A DNA stretch of 59,237 nt, taken from an uncultured Clostridia bacterium. Lineage in GTDB: Bacteria > Bacillota > Clostridia > Oscillospirales > Ruminococcaceae. The notes under the pieces are model-generated. The model did no database searches, was not told the origin of the DNA, and saw only the letters and a program-made list of their open reading frames with translations. The stretch is taken from contig CANDVA010000017.1 of the NCBI GenBank assembly GCA_947389015.1, positions 1-59,237 on the forward strand. The letters run 5' to 3'. Every line of letters begins with the position of its first letter. Within the stretch, counting starts at the first letter, position 1. This document shows, piece after piece, positions 23,599-31,100 of this stretch. The translations under genes were made by a program, and so were the position numbers.

Positions 23599-24471
23599 TT
23601 ACTTGCGCTCCTGTCCCCTTATGATAACGCCTATGAATTCGGGACCCGCGTTGCAGCTTACCACAACGCCGCATTTTTCAACCAGCGTGGGCGCGTAGCC
23701 GACCTTTTTCGTCATCTTGTCGATAAACTCCTTTTCGAGATCGGGACGCGTCGTCGTGATAACGCTGTACGGGGTTTTCGGTATCATACGCGAGGAGATG
23801 GTCTCCACCGCCGCCTCTATTACAGCCTTTTCGCCGCGCGCCTTTTTCAGCACCTCGGTCTTTTCGTCGTACAGGACTATCAGCGGCTTTAAGCCCATAA
23901 GCTCGCCGAGGAACGAAGCCGCCGCAGAAATGCGCCCCGACTTCTTCATATGCCGCAGCTCAAAGCCGATAATGAACGCTTCGGTGTGGCTCGCCCAATC
24001 CTTAAGGTAGCTTACCACGCTCTCGACGGGCTGACCCTCGGAGAGCTTCTTGCACGCCTCCAGCACGGGATAGCCGTAGCAGAGCGTATAGCAGCGCCCG
24101 TCGATAACGTAAACTGCCAGATCGGGGAATTCCTCGAGAAGATTGTCGGCGGCAAGCTGCGCCTGAGCGCAGGTCTGCGAGCCGTGGGAATTGATAACGT
24201 CGACGATTATATCGCGGACGCCCTCGGCGTACAGCTCGCGGTACTTGTCCTCAAACTGTATCGCGGTGATCTGCGAGTGCTTGGGTATCTCGTCGTTTTC
24301 CTTGAGAACCTTGTAGAACTCGTCGGGAGTGATGTCTATTCTGTCAAGATAGGTCTCGCCGTTGATAGTGACCGCAAACGGCATTACTACCAGATATTTA
24401 GCCCATTCCTTTTCCGCTTCGGGCGAGATATCGCAGCCGCTGTCGGTGATAATTCTTACTTTTTCATTCAT
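23599..24471 (-). CDS. DegV-family fatty-acid-binding protein
   Basis: A 290-residue DegV protein. Family signs are the N-terminal VRIITDSGCDISPE, the TSQITAIQF-type segment, the HGSQTCAQAQLAA helix and the C-terminal IGVIIRGQE. DegV/FakB proteins bind a fatty acid and present it to the FakA kinase, which phosphorylates it for phospholipid synthesis; no fakA is in this window, so the role is by family only. ATG 24471 with AAAGGG upstream. It lies about 40 nt before the cdaA start on the same strand and may share a transcript. A MITE-like repeat sits 30 nt upstream of it. Confidence 0.9.
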   Translation of the reverse strand: MNEKVRIITDSGCDISPEAEKEWAKYLVVMPFAVTINGETYLDRIDITPDEFYKVLKENDEIPKHSQITAIQFEDKYRELYAEGVRDIIVDVINSHGSQTCAQAQLAADNLLEEFPDLAVYVIDGRCYTLCYGYPVLEACKKLSEGQPVESVVSYLKDWASHTEAFIIGFELRHMKKSGRISAAASFLGELMGLKPLIVLYDEKTEVLKKARGEKAVIEAAVETISSRMIPKTPYSVITTTRPDLEKEFIDKMTKKVGYAPTLVEKCGVVVSCNAGPEFIGVIIRGQERK

Positions 24472-24500
24472 ATTTTTACCCTTTCTGTTGGTTAATTTAC

Positions 24501-24668
24501 TTAGGGCGTGTTCACATTAACCGAAATGCTTGGATTTCGAAGCGGATTTTTTGCAGAACAAGGCGAAAATTCGCAGATGTACTGTATGTACTTCAAGAAT
24601 TTTCAACGGAGTTCTGCGGAAAATCCGCCGAAAGACGAGCGTTGAGCGTTAATGTGAACACGCCCTAA
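24501..24668. repeat. 168-bp MITE-like element with 21-bp perfect terminal inverted repeats
   Basis: The ends starting TTAGGGCGTG and finishing CACGCCCTAA are perfectly inverted over 21 bp (24501-24521 and 24648-24668). The interior is also palindromic: GCGGATTTTTTGCAGAAC pairs with GTTCTGCGGAAAATCCGC, and the centre is GTACTGTATGTAC. Flanking TTAC on both sides (24497-24500 and 24669-24672) looks like a 4-bp target duplication. No coding capacity, so any transposition would need a transposase in trans. It shares core sequence with the element at 42997-43121. Confidence 0.85.
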
Positions 24669-25343
24669 TTACTTCGCCAGTCCGAAATGCTTTGCCAGAA
24701 GTTTAAGCGTTTCCTCGCGCGTATCGGTCTCGAAATCCGAGCGCGTCACGCTGAAAAATCCCGTATTGCTCCAATCTATCTCGACGGGATGGTGATACAG
24801 CGCCCACGAGTTGAAATTTTTCAGAGCCGCATCGGGGTCTTTACACTTTTTTATTTGCTCCAGCATAAACTTTTTGTCGGGATCGTCGCGGTCGAAAAAA
24901 CGCGTCGCGCAGATGTCGGGCGGGTCGCAGAGCATTATCGCGACATGATCGTGATCGGATATCCCGCGCAGCACATCCGGCGGGATATTCGTGTCGGCAA
25001 TGATCTTCCGTCCGTCCGCGGACAGTCTTATCAGCTCAAGTATCTCAAGTTCAACGCACTCCTGTGATACGTTATACGTCCATTCACAATGCTCCTCGGG
25101 GGTCATATTCAGCCATTCCTCCCAGCCCGACATCGTGTCGAAATAGCATAAGGCAGGCTGCTTCCAGCGCGACAGCTTTTCACGAGGGAACGCGTCGTGA
25201 TAGTTCTCGCCGCATAATATCATATCGTACCGCTCGGAAAGCAGCTTCGCCATAGTCGACTTTCCCGCATAGCTGTGCCCGTTGATAAAATACACGTTAC
25301 GAAGATAGTGCTTTATTAAATTGTCGCTTATCTGAATTTTCAA
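24669..25343 (-). CDS. P-loop kinase-like protein
   Basis: A 224-residue soluble protein with a Walker A motif GHSYAGKST near its N-terminus (YFINGHSYAGKSTMAKLL) and a likely Walker B/lid region (RKIIADTNIPPDV, then CDPPDICATRFFDRDDPD). This resembles small nucleotide or metabolite kinases (AAA_18/shikimate-kinase-like) with no specific assignment. The start is TTG 25343 because AGGAG lies 9 nt upstream; longer readings have no SD. The stop codon at 24669-24671 directly adjoins the MITE-like element, so that insertion may have trimmed or just missed the gene end. Confidence 0.8.
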   Translation of the reverse strand: MKIQISDNLIKHYLRNVYFINGHSYAGKSTMAKLLSERYDMILCGENYHDAFPREKLSRWKQPALCYFDTMSGWEEWLNMTPEEHCEWTYNVSQECVELEILELIRLSADGRKIIADTNIPPDVLRGISDHDHVAIMLCDPPDICATRFFDRDDPDKKFMLEQIKKCKDPDAALKNFNSWALYHHPVEIDWSNTGFFSVTRSDFETDTREETLKLLAKHFGLAK

Positions 25344-25360
25344 ATGTTCTCTCCTAAAAT

Positions 25361-25864
25361 TTATTCCGCCTGCGACCAGTCGAATTTTGTCAGGCTGCCG
25401 AAGTTCTGAAGTTCGGGGAAATCCCATTGCCGCAAGACCTCATATGCCGCTATCGCCACGCTGTTTGACAGATTGAGACTTCGTAGCGTGGGCATCATCG
25501 GTATTCGGACGCAGTCGTCCTTGTGACGGAAAAGCAGCTCTTCGGGAAGTCCCGCGTCCTCGCGCCCGAACACGATATAGCACCTGTCGGGATATTTCAC
25601 GTCGGTGTAGCGGTTTTGCGCCTTGGTCGTGAAGAAAAAGCATTGCCCGTCAGCTTTCGCGAAAAAGTCCTCAAAGCCGTCGTAGTAGCTTATATCCAGA
25701 TAATGCCAATAGTCCAGCCCCGCGCGTTTGAGCTGCTTATCGGTCGGCTCGAAGCCCATGGGCTTGATGATGTGCAGCCGAGCTCCCGTGACTGCGCACG
25801 TGCGCGCGATATTTCCCGTGTTCTGCGGTATCTGCGGTTCGCCGAGAACGATATTAAGCTCCAA
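25361..25864 (-). CDS. trmL: tRNA (cytidine(34)-2'-O)-methyltransferase
   Basis: A 167-residue SPOUT methyltransferase that methylates the wobble ribose of tRNA-Leu using SAM. The family pattern is clear: MELNIVLGEPQIPQNTGNIARTCA, then GFEPTDKQLKRAGLDYW, IVFGREDAGLP and the trefoil-knot end IPMMPTLRSLNLSNSVAIAAYE. Length is normal for TrmL. Start is TTG 25864 with GGGG upstream. It has its own promoter and is followed 17 nt later by the P-loop gene. Confidence 0.93.
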   Translation of the reverse strand: MELNIVLGEPQIPQNTGNIARTCAVTGARLHIIKPMGFEPTDKQLKRAGLDYWHYLDISYYDGFEDFFAKADGQCFFFTTKAQNRYTDVKYPDRCYIVFGREDAGLPEELLFRHKDDCVRIPMMPTLRSLNLSNSVAIAAYEVLRQWDFPELQNFGSLTKFDWSQAE

Positions 25865-25900
25865 ACCAAATCCCCGCCTTTATTAACAGTATACCTAATA

Positions 25901-25929
25901 ATTATAACACAATCCGCGGCTTATTGCAA
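25901..25929 (-). promoter_or_regulatory. Promoter of trmL
   Basis: Minus-strand TTGCAA, 17-bp spacer, TATAAT preceded by TGT (extended -10). It is divergent from the promoter at 25949-25977. Confidence 0.75.
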
Positions 25930-25948
25930 TACATTTTTACAAAATAAC

Positions 25949-25977
25949 TTGAAAAAAATGGTATGGTGTGTTATAAT
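25949..25977 (+). promoter_or_regulatory. Sigma-A promoter of the SGNH hydrolase gene
   Basis: TTGAAA and TATAAT with a 17-bp spacer, about 30 bp before the start codon. Confidence 0.8.
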
Positions 25978-26006
25978 TATAGATAATAAAATACGGGGGT
26001 ATGATT

Positions 26007-26636
26007 ATGAATGACAAGGAAATGAAGCTTGAGCGGTACCGCGCGGATAACATGACCGTAAAGCACGGAGAAACCGTATTCGCGGGTTCGTCGCTTATGG
26101 AGATGTTCCCTATAAACAAGCTTCTCGCCGAGCATGGCGACGATACAGTTATATATAACAGGGGCATAGGCGGCTTTGTTTCGCGCGAGCTGCTGGAGGC
26201 CGTTGACGTGTGCGTTATCGATCTGAAGCCCTCGCGCGTGTTTATCAACATAGGCACGAACGATCTCAGCGACAGCCGTATCCCGATGTCTGAGCTTACG
26301 GATAATTATGATAAGATCGTCACTGCGATAGAGAACGCGCTGCCCGAAGTCAAGATATATTTTATGGCGTATTATCCCGTGAATTACGATGCGGCGGCGG
26401 AGGATATGAAGGAATGTCTGAGGATACGCAATAACGGGAAGATCGCCGCAGCCAACGCCGAGGTGAAAAAGCTCGCCGAAAAGCACGGACAAAGGTATAT
26501 CGATATCAATAAGAATCTTAAAGACGAACAGGGCAGACTGAAAGCGGAATACACCATTGAGGGTCTGCATATCAACGAGGAAGGATACCGCGCAATTTAT
26601 GACGATATAATGCGGTACGTTAAAGAAAAAACGTGA
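26007..26636 (+). CDS. SGNH/GDSL-family hydrolase
   Basis: A 209-residue intracellular esterase-like protein. Block I is FAGSSLMEMF (catalytic Ser), block II has the conserved Gly of NRGIGGF, block III is INIGTNDLSDS, and block V holds the catalytic Asp/His in EGLHINEEGY. There is no signal peptide. Such enzymes deacetylate sugars or cleave lipid esters; the substrate is unknown. ATG 26007 is preferred to the ATG at 26001 because GGGGG lies 7 nt upstream of it. It is followed by the RACo-like gene 13 nt later. Confidence 0.9.
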   Translation: MNDKEMKLERYRADNMTVKHGETVFAGSSLMEMFPINKLLAEHGDDTVIYNRGIGGFVSRELLEAVDVCVIDLKPSRVFINIGTNDLSDSRIPMSELTDNYDKIVTAIENALPEVKIYFMAYYPVNYDAAAEDMKECLRIRNNGKIAAANAEVKKLAEKHGQRYIDINKNLKDEQGRLKAEYTIEGLHINEEGYRAIYDDIMRYVKEKT

Positions 26637-26649
26637 TCGGAGAAATATT

Positions 26650-27720
26650 TTGATCTCACAAATCCACATAATAAACCAAAAATACAGAACGGAGCGCAGT
26701 GCGGATATCGCCGCCGCCTGCGATATCACCGCGAATTCGATAAGCGTTGTGTACTACGACCTTGAGCTGAAACGCCGTTACGCGCGGACTGCGCTCGTCG
26801 GTACGGCGGTGACGGCGCTCAACGCCGATAAGGAGCTTGCGCGGCTGCTGATAACGTCAATGAGTGAATATAATATCGGAGCGTCGGTGATAAAAAGCGT
26901 CGGCGTTGCCGCGCCCGTGCATATTGAGAGCGTTCTCGACGGCGAGCTGTCCGCGGACGCGTTGCATCTGCCGCCCGAGACGGAGATCTTTTTCGTGCCG
27001 TACATCTCCGCGGGGATAAGCGGACGGTTCACCGCGTCGCTGCTTACGCTGCCCGACGGTGAGTGCGTTGCGGCGGATATCGGGCAGTCGCTCTGTATCG
27101 CGCGCAAGAGCACCGACGGCATTGTCTGCGCGGCGTTTCCGCTGACGGGAGCGTTCGACGGCTCTGGCATAGAGAGCGGAATGCCCGCCGAGAACGGCGC
27201 TATCGACGCGGTACGGCGTGAAGATGACGGTTCGATAGTCTACGAGGTGGTCGGAGACGGCGACAGCATAGGCGTTTCGCCGTGCGGAGCGGCTATGGCG
27301 GTGAACGTGATGCGCGGCACGGGCAGCGTCGACAGCGACGGCATAATGACCGACCGCGACCTCTTTTATATAGGAGAGGACTTTTTCGTCTCACAGAGCG
27401 ACGTTCGCGCGATACAGTCCGACAAGGCGCGGTGCAGAGCGGCGTTTGAGGTGTTTCCGAGGACGGAGAGGGCGTTCCTGTCGGGCGAGCCGTTTGCGAC
27501 CGAAACGGGTTTGCGGACAATGCTCGAGCTGGGAGCGCTCCCCGAGCTGTTCCGCGGCGCGGGCTTCTGCCGCAATTCGGCGGAGCAGGGTATAATAATG
27601 TATATTGAAAGCGCTGAAACGCGGAAAAAAGCCGTCGATATTGTCCACAATGCCCGCGACATTACCGAGGAGCTTGTGGAAGAATTTGACAATTGCTACT
27701 TCGATAATCTTTCATTTTAA
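26650..27720 (+). CDS. RACo-like ASKHA-domain protein (DUF4445 type), no ferredoxin domain
   Basis: A 356-residue protein similar to the ASKHA ATPase part of RACo/RamA reductive activators of corrinoid proteins. Matching features are VPYISAGISGRFTASLLTLP, CVAADIGQSLCIA (phosphate-binding loop), the GSGIESGMPAENGAIDAV segment, a GVSPCGAAMAVNVM helix and the C-terminal FFVSQSDVRAIQSDKARCRAAFEV motif. The 2Fe-2S ferredoxin domain typical of RACo is missing, as is a Cys-rich C-terminal cluster. Start TTG 26650 with CGGAG 7 nt upstream. No corrinoid methyltransferase is nearby, so the role is open. Confidence 0.75.
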   Translation: MISQIHIINQKYRTERSADIAAACDITANSISVVYYDLELKRRYARTALVGTAVTALNADKELARLLITSMSEYNIGASVIKSVGVAAPVHIESVLDGELSADALHLPPETEIFFVPYISAGISGRFTASLLTLPDGECVAADIGQSLCIARKSTDGIVCAAFPLTGAFDGSGIESGMPAENGAIDAVRREDDGSIVYEVVGDGDSIGVSPCGAAMAVNVMRGTGSVDSDGIMTDRDLFYIGEDFFVSQSDVRAIQSDKARCRAAFEVFPRTERAFLSGEPFATETGLRTMLELGALPELFRGAGFCRNSAEQGIIMYIESAETRKKAVDIVHNARDITEELVEEFDNCYFDNLSF

Positions 27721-27772
27721 ACCCGAATTAGGAAAGCATTTGAAAAAATTGTGAAAAATTGATAAAAAGCAC

Positions 27773-27801
27773 TTGATTTTTTCTATCAATAGTGTTATAA
27801 T
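27773..27801 (+). promoter_or_regulatory. Sigma-A promoter of rplS
   Basis: TTGATT and TATAAT with a 17-bp spacer. Predicted transcription start near 27808 gives a leader of about 240 nt before rplS. Confidence 0.8.
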
Positions 27802-27805
27802 AATA

Positions 27806-28047
27806 GGGCATTTAGTATCCGCCGGTATTGCTATGCCCAAATTCAAACCGCAATATGTGGGTTTGGGTAAGCGGTAAGGCGTGTGTTAATGCGCGCGGGT
27901 GTCAGCATCGGCACTCTCAAACATTAAAAACGGGTAGTCCGCTGAACGCGCGGGAACCGACCCGCGGCAGATCAAAAAGCCTGCGCACAGGCTTCAAGTC
28001 CGAAAACGTCGGGTTCAAGAATATCCGAAAATCAACAGGAGGAAAAA
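27806..28047 (+). ncRNA. Structured 5' leader of rplS (L19 mRNA leader candidate)
   Basis: This gene-free stretch of about 240 nt is full of inverted repeats: GGGCAT/ATGCCC (27806-27811, 27833-27838), CAAACC/GGTTTG (27844-27849, 27860-27865), AGCGG/CCGCT enclosing a large domain, CGCGGG/CCCGCG (about 27948-27965) and a perfect AAGCCTG-CGCA-CAGGCTT hairpin (27977-27994). No T tract follows any stem, so control, if any, would be at translation. Ribosomal-protein leaders that bind their own product are known for L19 in Firmicutes; I cannot confirm that this matches the published L19 consensus. Confidence 0.55.
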
Positions 28048-28389
28048 ATGGACGCATTAAAATTGATTGAACAGAGCAGCATGAAGGAGACCGCTCCTCA
28101 GATCGAGATCGGCGACTTCGTAAAGGTGTACGTGCGCATCAAGGAGGGCGACAAGAGCCGTATCCAGATGTTCGAGGGCACCGTTATCGCCAAGAAGCAC
28201 GGCGGCATCAACGAGACGTTCACCGTAAGACGCGTGGCTCACGGTTGCGGCGTGGAGAGGGTATTCCCCATTCATTCGCCGTCCGTAGACAAGGTAGAGG
28301 TCGTAAGAAACGGTAAGGTTCGCAGAGCTAAGCTGTATTACCTGCGTGACAGAGTCGGTAAGGCTGCAAAGGTTAAGTCCAGAGTTTAA
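28048..28389 (+). CDS. rplS: 50S ribosomal protein L19
   Basis: A 113-residue ribosomal protein, full length. It matches L19 throughout: [58 protein letters not shown] and [14 protein letters not shown]19 sits at the 30S-50S interface. A strong AGGAGG SD precedes the ATG by 7 nt. It opens the rplS-lepB-rbgA-rnhB-yraN block, an order conserved in Firmicutes, and is preceded by a long structured leader. Confidence 0.98.
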   Translation: MDALKLIEQSSMKETAPQIEIGDFVKVYVRIKEGDKSRIQMFEGTVIAKKHGGINETFTVRRVAHGCGVERVFPIHSPSVDKVEVVRNGKVRRAKLYYLRDRVGKAAKVKSRV

Positions 28390-28398
28390 TCCCCGAAA

Positions 28399-28490
28399 AT
28401 CCCCGGAATTCCCGTTTGCGGACAGCGCTTGACTGCGGGATCGCGTTGTTGAGCCGTTTGTGTTCCGCTTTACGGGAATGCTTTGGGGAT
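28399..28490. repeat. Large imperfect inverted repeat between rplS and lepB
   Basis: ATCCCC (28399-28404) pairs with GGGGAT (28485-28490) and ATTCCCGT (28408-28415) with ACGGGAAT (28472-28479), enclosing about 56 nt. There is no T run, so it is more likely an RNA processing or stability structure than a terminator. Confidence 0.5.
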
Positions 28491-28513
28491 AATTTTGAGA
28501 AAAGAGATGTGTC

Positions 28514-29164
28514 ATGAACGAGATCAATGAGGAACTTAAGCAGACAAAGCAGACAGAGCAGATCCCCGAGAATGGTGAGCCCGAGGAAAATGAAGAGAAG
28601 CCTAAAAAGCCCTTTTCCGACGCTCTTGACTGGGTGAGCAGCATCGTTTACGCGGTGTCGGCTATGCTTGTGCTGAATTTGTTTTTCTTCCGCTCGATAA
28701 CCGTTTCGGGACCGTCTATGTTAGATACGCTTGAGGACGGCGATCAGGTCGTCGCGACCAATTTCTGCTATACTCCCAAGTACGGCGATATCGTGATAAT
28801 TCAGGCGAACAAGCTGAAAAACGATATTACCGATATGTGGGGCGAGCCGATAATAAAGCGCGTTATCGCCGTTGAGGGCGATACGGTGCGGATAAATTTC
28901 GACAGAGGCGAGGTCTACCGCAACGGAGAGCTCCTGGAGGAGGATTATATAAAGGATCTGACTTTCTTCCGCCACAATGATACGTGGATGGAGAGCAATA
29001 AGGAGTATACCGTGCCCGAGAACTGTGTTTTCGTTCTTGGTGATAACCGTCCCGTATCGAACGACAGCAGAAATCTTCCGCAGGTCGGCTTTATCGATAC
29101 CGATTTCATTATGGGCAAGGCGTTTGTTCGTGTTGCTCCGTCCGACAAATTCAAGTGGCTATGA
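28514..29164 (+). CDS. lepB: Type I signal peptidase
   Basis: A 216-residue membrane-anchored serine protease that removes signal peptides of secreted proteins. A hydrophilic Glu/Lys-rich N-terminus of about 35 residues precedes one membrane helix (about 41-59). The catalytic Ser is Ser68 in SGPSML and the general base is Lys115 in IIKRVIAVEGD; box D/E appears as VLGDNRPVSNDSR. The single helix and short length are typical of Gram-positive Sip-type enzymes. The stop overlaps the rbgA start (ATGA), so translation is coupled. Confidence 0.96.
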   Translation: MNEINEELKQTKQTEQIPENGEPEENEEKPKKPFSDALDWVSSIVYAVSAMLVLNLFFFRSITVSGPSMLDTLEDGDQVVATNFCYTPKYGDIVIIQANKLKNDITDMWGEPIIKRVIAVEGDTVRINFDRGEVYRNGELLEEDYIKDLTFFRHNDTWMESNKEYTVPENCVFVLGDNRPVSNDSRNLPQVGFIDTDFIMGKAFVRVAPSDKFKWL

Positions 29165-30021
29165 GTGACGCGGGAAATATTCAGTGGTTTCCGGGGCATA
29201 TGACCAAGACGAGACGGCTTATCGAAGCCGACTTGAAAATGGTCGACGCCGTTGTGGAGGTCACGGACGCGCGCATTCCCGAGAGCAGCAGAAATCCGAT
29301 AATGGACGAGCTGGTGGGAACAAAGCCGCGTATTATGATAATGAACAAATGCGACGTCGCCGACGAAAAGACGACGAACGCGTGGCGAAAATATTACGAG
29401 AGCCGCGGAATATGTGTTATCGTTTGCGACTGCCGCAGCGGGAAGGGGATCAACAGATTTCTCCCGACCGTGAAGCAGCTGCTTTCGGAGCTTATCGAGC
29501 GGCGTAAAGCGCGCGGTATGATAGGAAAGGCGCTGAGGCTGATGGTGGTGGGGATCCCGAACGTCGGGAAGTCCTCGTTTATCAACCGTATGGCGAATTC
29601 AAAGAAAACTAAAGTGGGAGACCGTCCGGGCGTTACGCGCGGAAAGCAGTGGGTCTCCATTGACAGGGACGTTGAGCTGCTGGATATGCCGGGCATTTTG
29701 TGGCCTAAGTTCGAGGATAAGGACGTGGCGCAGAGACTGGCGTTCACTGGAGCTGTCAAGGATGAGGTCATGGATACGGCGGCGCTTGCGAGGGCGCTCG
29801 GCGAGGTGCTTATGCGCGATTATCCCGAGCTTGTAAAGGCGCGGTATAAGATAGCGGGCGAGGGCGATATCCTCACGGAGATCGCAAAGGCGCGCGGTAT
29901 GCTTGTTTCGGGCGGCGAGCCCGATACGGAACGCGCGGCGGCGGCGCTGCTCAATGAGTTCCGCGGCGGAAAGCTCGGCAGGATAACGCTTGAAATGCCG
30001 CCCGAAACGAACGGAGTGTGA
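29161..30021 (+). CDS. rbgA: Ribosome biogenesis GTPase RbgA (YlqF)
   Basis: A 286-residue circularly permuted GTPase needed for late 50S subunit assembly. Motif order is permuted: G4 MNKCDV first, then G1 GIPNVGKSSF, G2 region RPGVTRGKQW and G3 DMPGILWP. The N-terminal IQWFPGHMTKTRR is the RbgA hallmark, and the C-terminal domain binds rRNA. The start is ATG 29161 overlapping the lepB stop; a GTG six bases earlier is less likely. Next gene is rnhB, 2 nt downstream. Confidence 0.96.
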   Translation: MSDAGNIQWFPGHMTKTRRLIEADLKMVDAVVEVTDARIPESSRNPIMDELVGTKPRIMIMNKCDVADEKTTNAWRKYYESRGICVIVCDCRSGKGINRFLPTVKQLLSELIERRKARGMIGKALRLMVVGIPNVGKSSFINRMANSKKTKVGDRPGVTRGKQWVSIDRDVELLDMPGILWPKFEDKDVAQRLAFTGAVKDEVMDTAALARALGEVLMRDYPELVKARYKIAGEGDILTEIAKARGMLVSGGEPDTERAAAALLNEFRGGKLGRITLEMPPETNGV

Positions 30022-30023
30022 CT

Positions 30024-30716
30024 ATGGCTTATCAGAGCAAGCACAAAAAGAGCCGCGAAACGCAGCTTGTTATCGAGGGCGTTTCGTTTGAGGGGCTGTC
30101 GCTCCGCGAGTTTGACGGGATAGTTTCGGAGCGTTACGGCTTGGTCTGCGGAATCGACGAGGCGGGAAGAGGTCCCGTTGCCGGACCGGTCGCGGCGGCA
30201 GCGGTAATTCTCGACCCCGAAAATCCGATAGCCGGCTTGAACGACAGCAAGAAGCTCACTCCGAAGAAGCGTGAATCGCTTTATAAGGAGATCTGGGATA
30301 AGGCTTTGTTTTGCTCTGTTTCGTTCGTGTCCGCAGAGGATATCGACAGGACGGATATTTTGTCGGCTGATTTGCTGGCAATGAAACGGGCTTTTGATAA
30401 TATCGGGAAAAAGTGCGGGATAGTTCTTGTCGACGGTGACGTTCTTCCCGATATTGAGGTCGGCGGTGCGCTGAAAAACGTTATCGGCGGCGACGCTAAG
30501 TCCGAGGCGATAGCGGCGGCGAGTATTCTCGCAAAGGTAGAGCGTGACCAATATATGTGCGAAATGGCGGAGAAGTACCCGGGCTACGGCTTCGAGAAGC
30601 ACAAGGGCTACGGAACAAAGGCGCATTACGAAGCTATTGACAGATTGGGTTTGTGCCCGATACATAGGAAAACGTTCCTGAAAAAGTATATAACCGAAAA
30701 TGGACAGACAGACTAA
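30024..30716 (+). CDS. rnhB: Ribonuclease HII
   Basis: A 230-residue RNase HII that removes ribonucleotides from RNA-DNA hybrids. Catalytic acids are in GIDEAGRGPVAGPV (Asp-Glu) and VDGD, with DSKKLTPKKRE and DAKSEAIAAASILAKVERD also conserved. ATG 30024 follows GGAG by 7 nt; a GTG six bases earlier would sit on the SD. A stretch of about 40 residues precedes the core domain. It overlaps yraN by 17 nt. Confidence 0.95.
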   Translation: MAYQSKHKKSRETQLVIEGVSFEGLSLREFDGIVSERYGLVCGIDEAGRGPVAGPVAAAAVILDPENPIAGLNDSKKLTPKKRESLYKEIWDKALFCSVSFVSAEDIDRTDILSADLLAMKRAFDNIGKKCGIVLVDGDVLPDIEVGGALKNVIGGDAKSEAIAAASILAKVERDQYMCEMAEKYPGYGFEKHKGYGTKAHYEAIDRLGLCPIHRKTFLKKYITENGQTD

Positions 30717-31086
30717 GGGCAGGCTAGGCGAGGACGCGGTCTGCGCGGAGCTTGAAAGGCGCGGACACACGATAATCGCGAGAAATTATCACAAGAGGGT
30801 CGGAGAGATCGACATAATCTCTCAAATCGACCGATATATAGTGTTTACCGAAGTGAAAACGCGCAAGCTCGGGAGTATGGTCTCGGGGCTTGAGGCGGTG
30901 AACTTCACCAAACAAAAGAAAATAGTGCTGACGGCGGACGCGTATCTTACGGAAAATCCGACGGGATTGCAGCCGCGCTACGACATCGCCGAGGTGACGG
31001 TCACGCGCGGGGATTTCCCGAGGATAACGCGGATCGATATTTACGAGGACGCGTTTTCGACCGACGGCATATACACAATAAACTGA
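30700..31086 (+). CDS. yraN: YraN family (UPF0102) nuclease-like protein
   Basis: A 128-residue UPF0102 protein with the PD-(D/E)XK-type core: GRLGEDAVCAELERRGHTIIARNYHKRVGEIDII followed by FTEVKTRK, giving Glu/Asp and Glu-X-Lys residues. The family is predicted to act on nucleic acids, but the cellular role is unclear. It starts within the end of rnhB and closes the ribosomal block. thrC begins 14 nt later. Confidence 0.93.
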   Translation: MDRQTKGRLGEDAVCAELERRGHTIIARNYHKRVGEIDIISQIDRYIVFTEVKTRKLGSMVSGLEAVNFTKQKKIVLTADAYLTENPTGLQPRYDIAEVTVTRGDFPRITRIDIYEDAFSTDGIYTIN

Positions 31087-31100
31087 AAGGATGACGGTTT

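Noticed and set aside
28399-28490. Terminator between rplS and lepB
   Set aside because: The inverted repeat has a large loop and no T run, and the downstream genes lack a clear promoter, so read-through is more likely.
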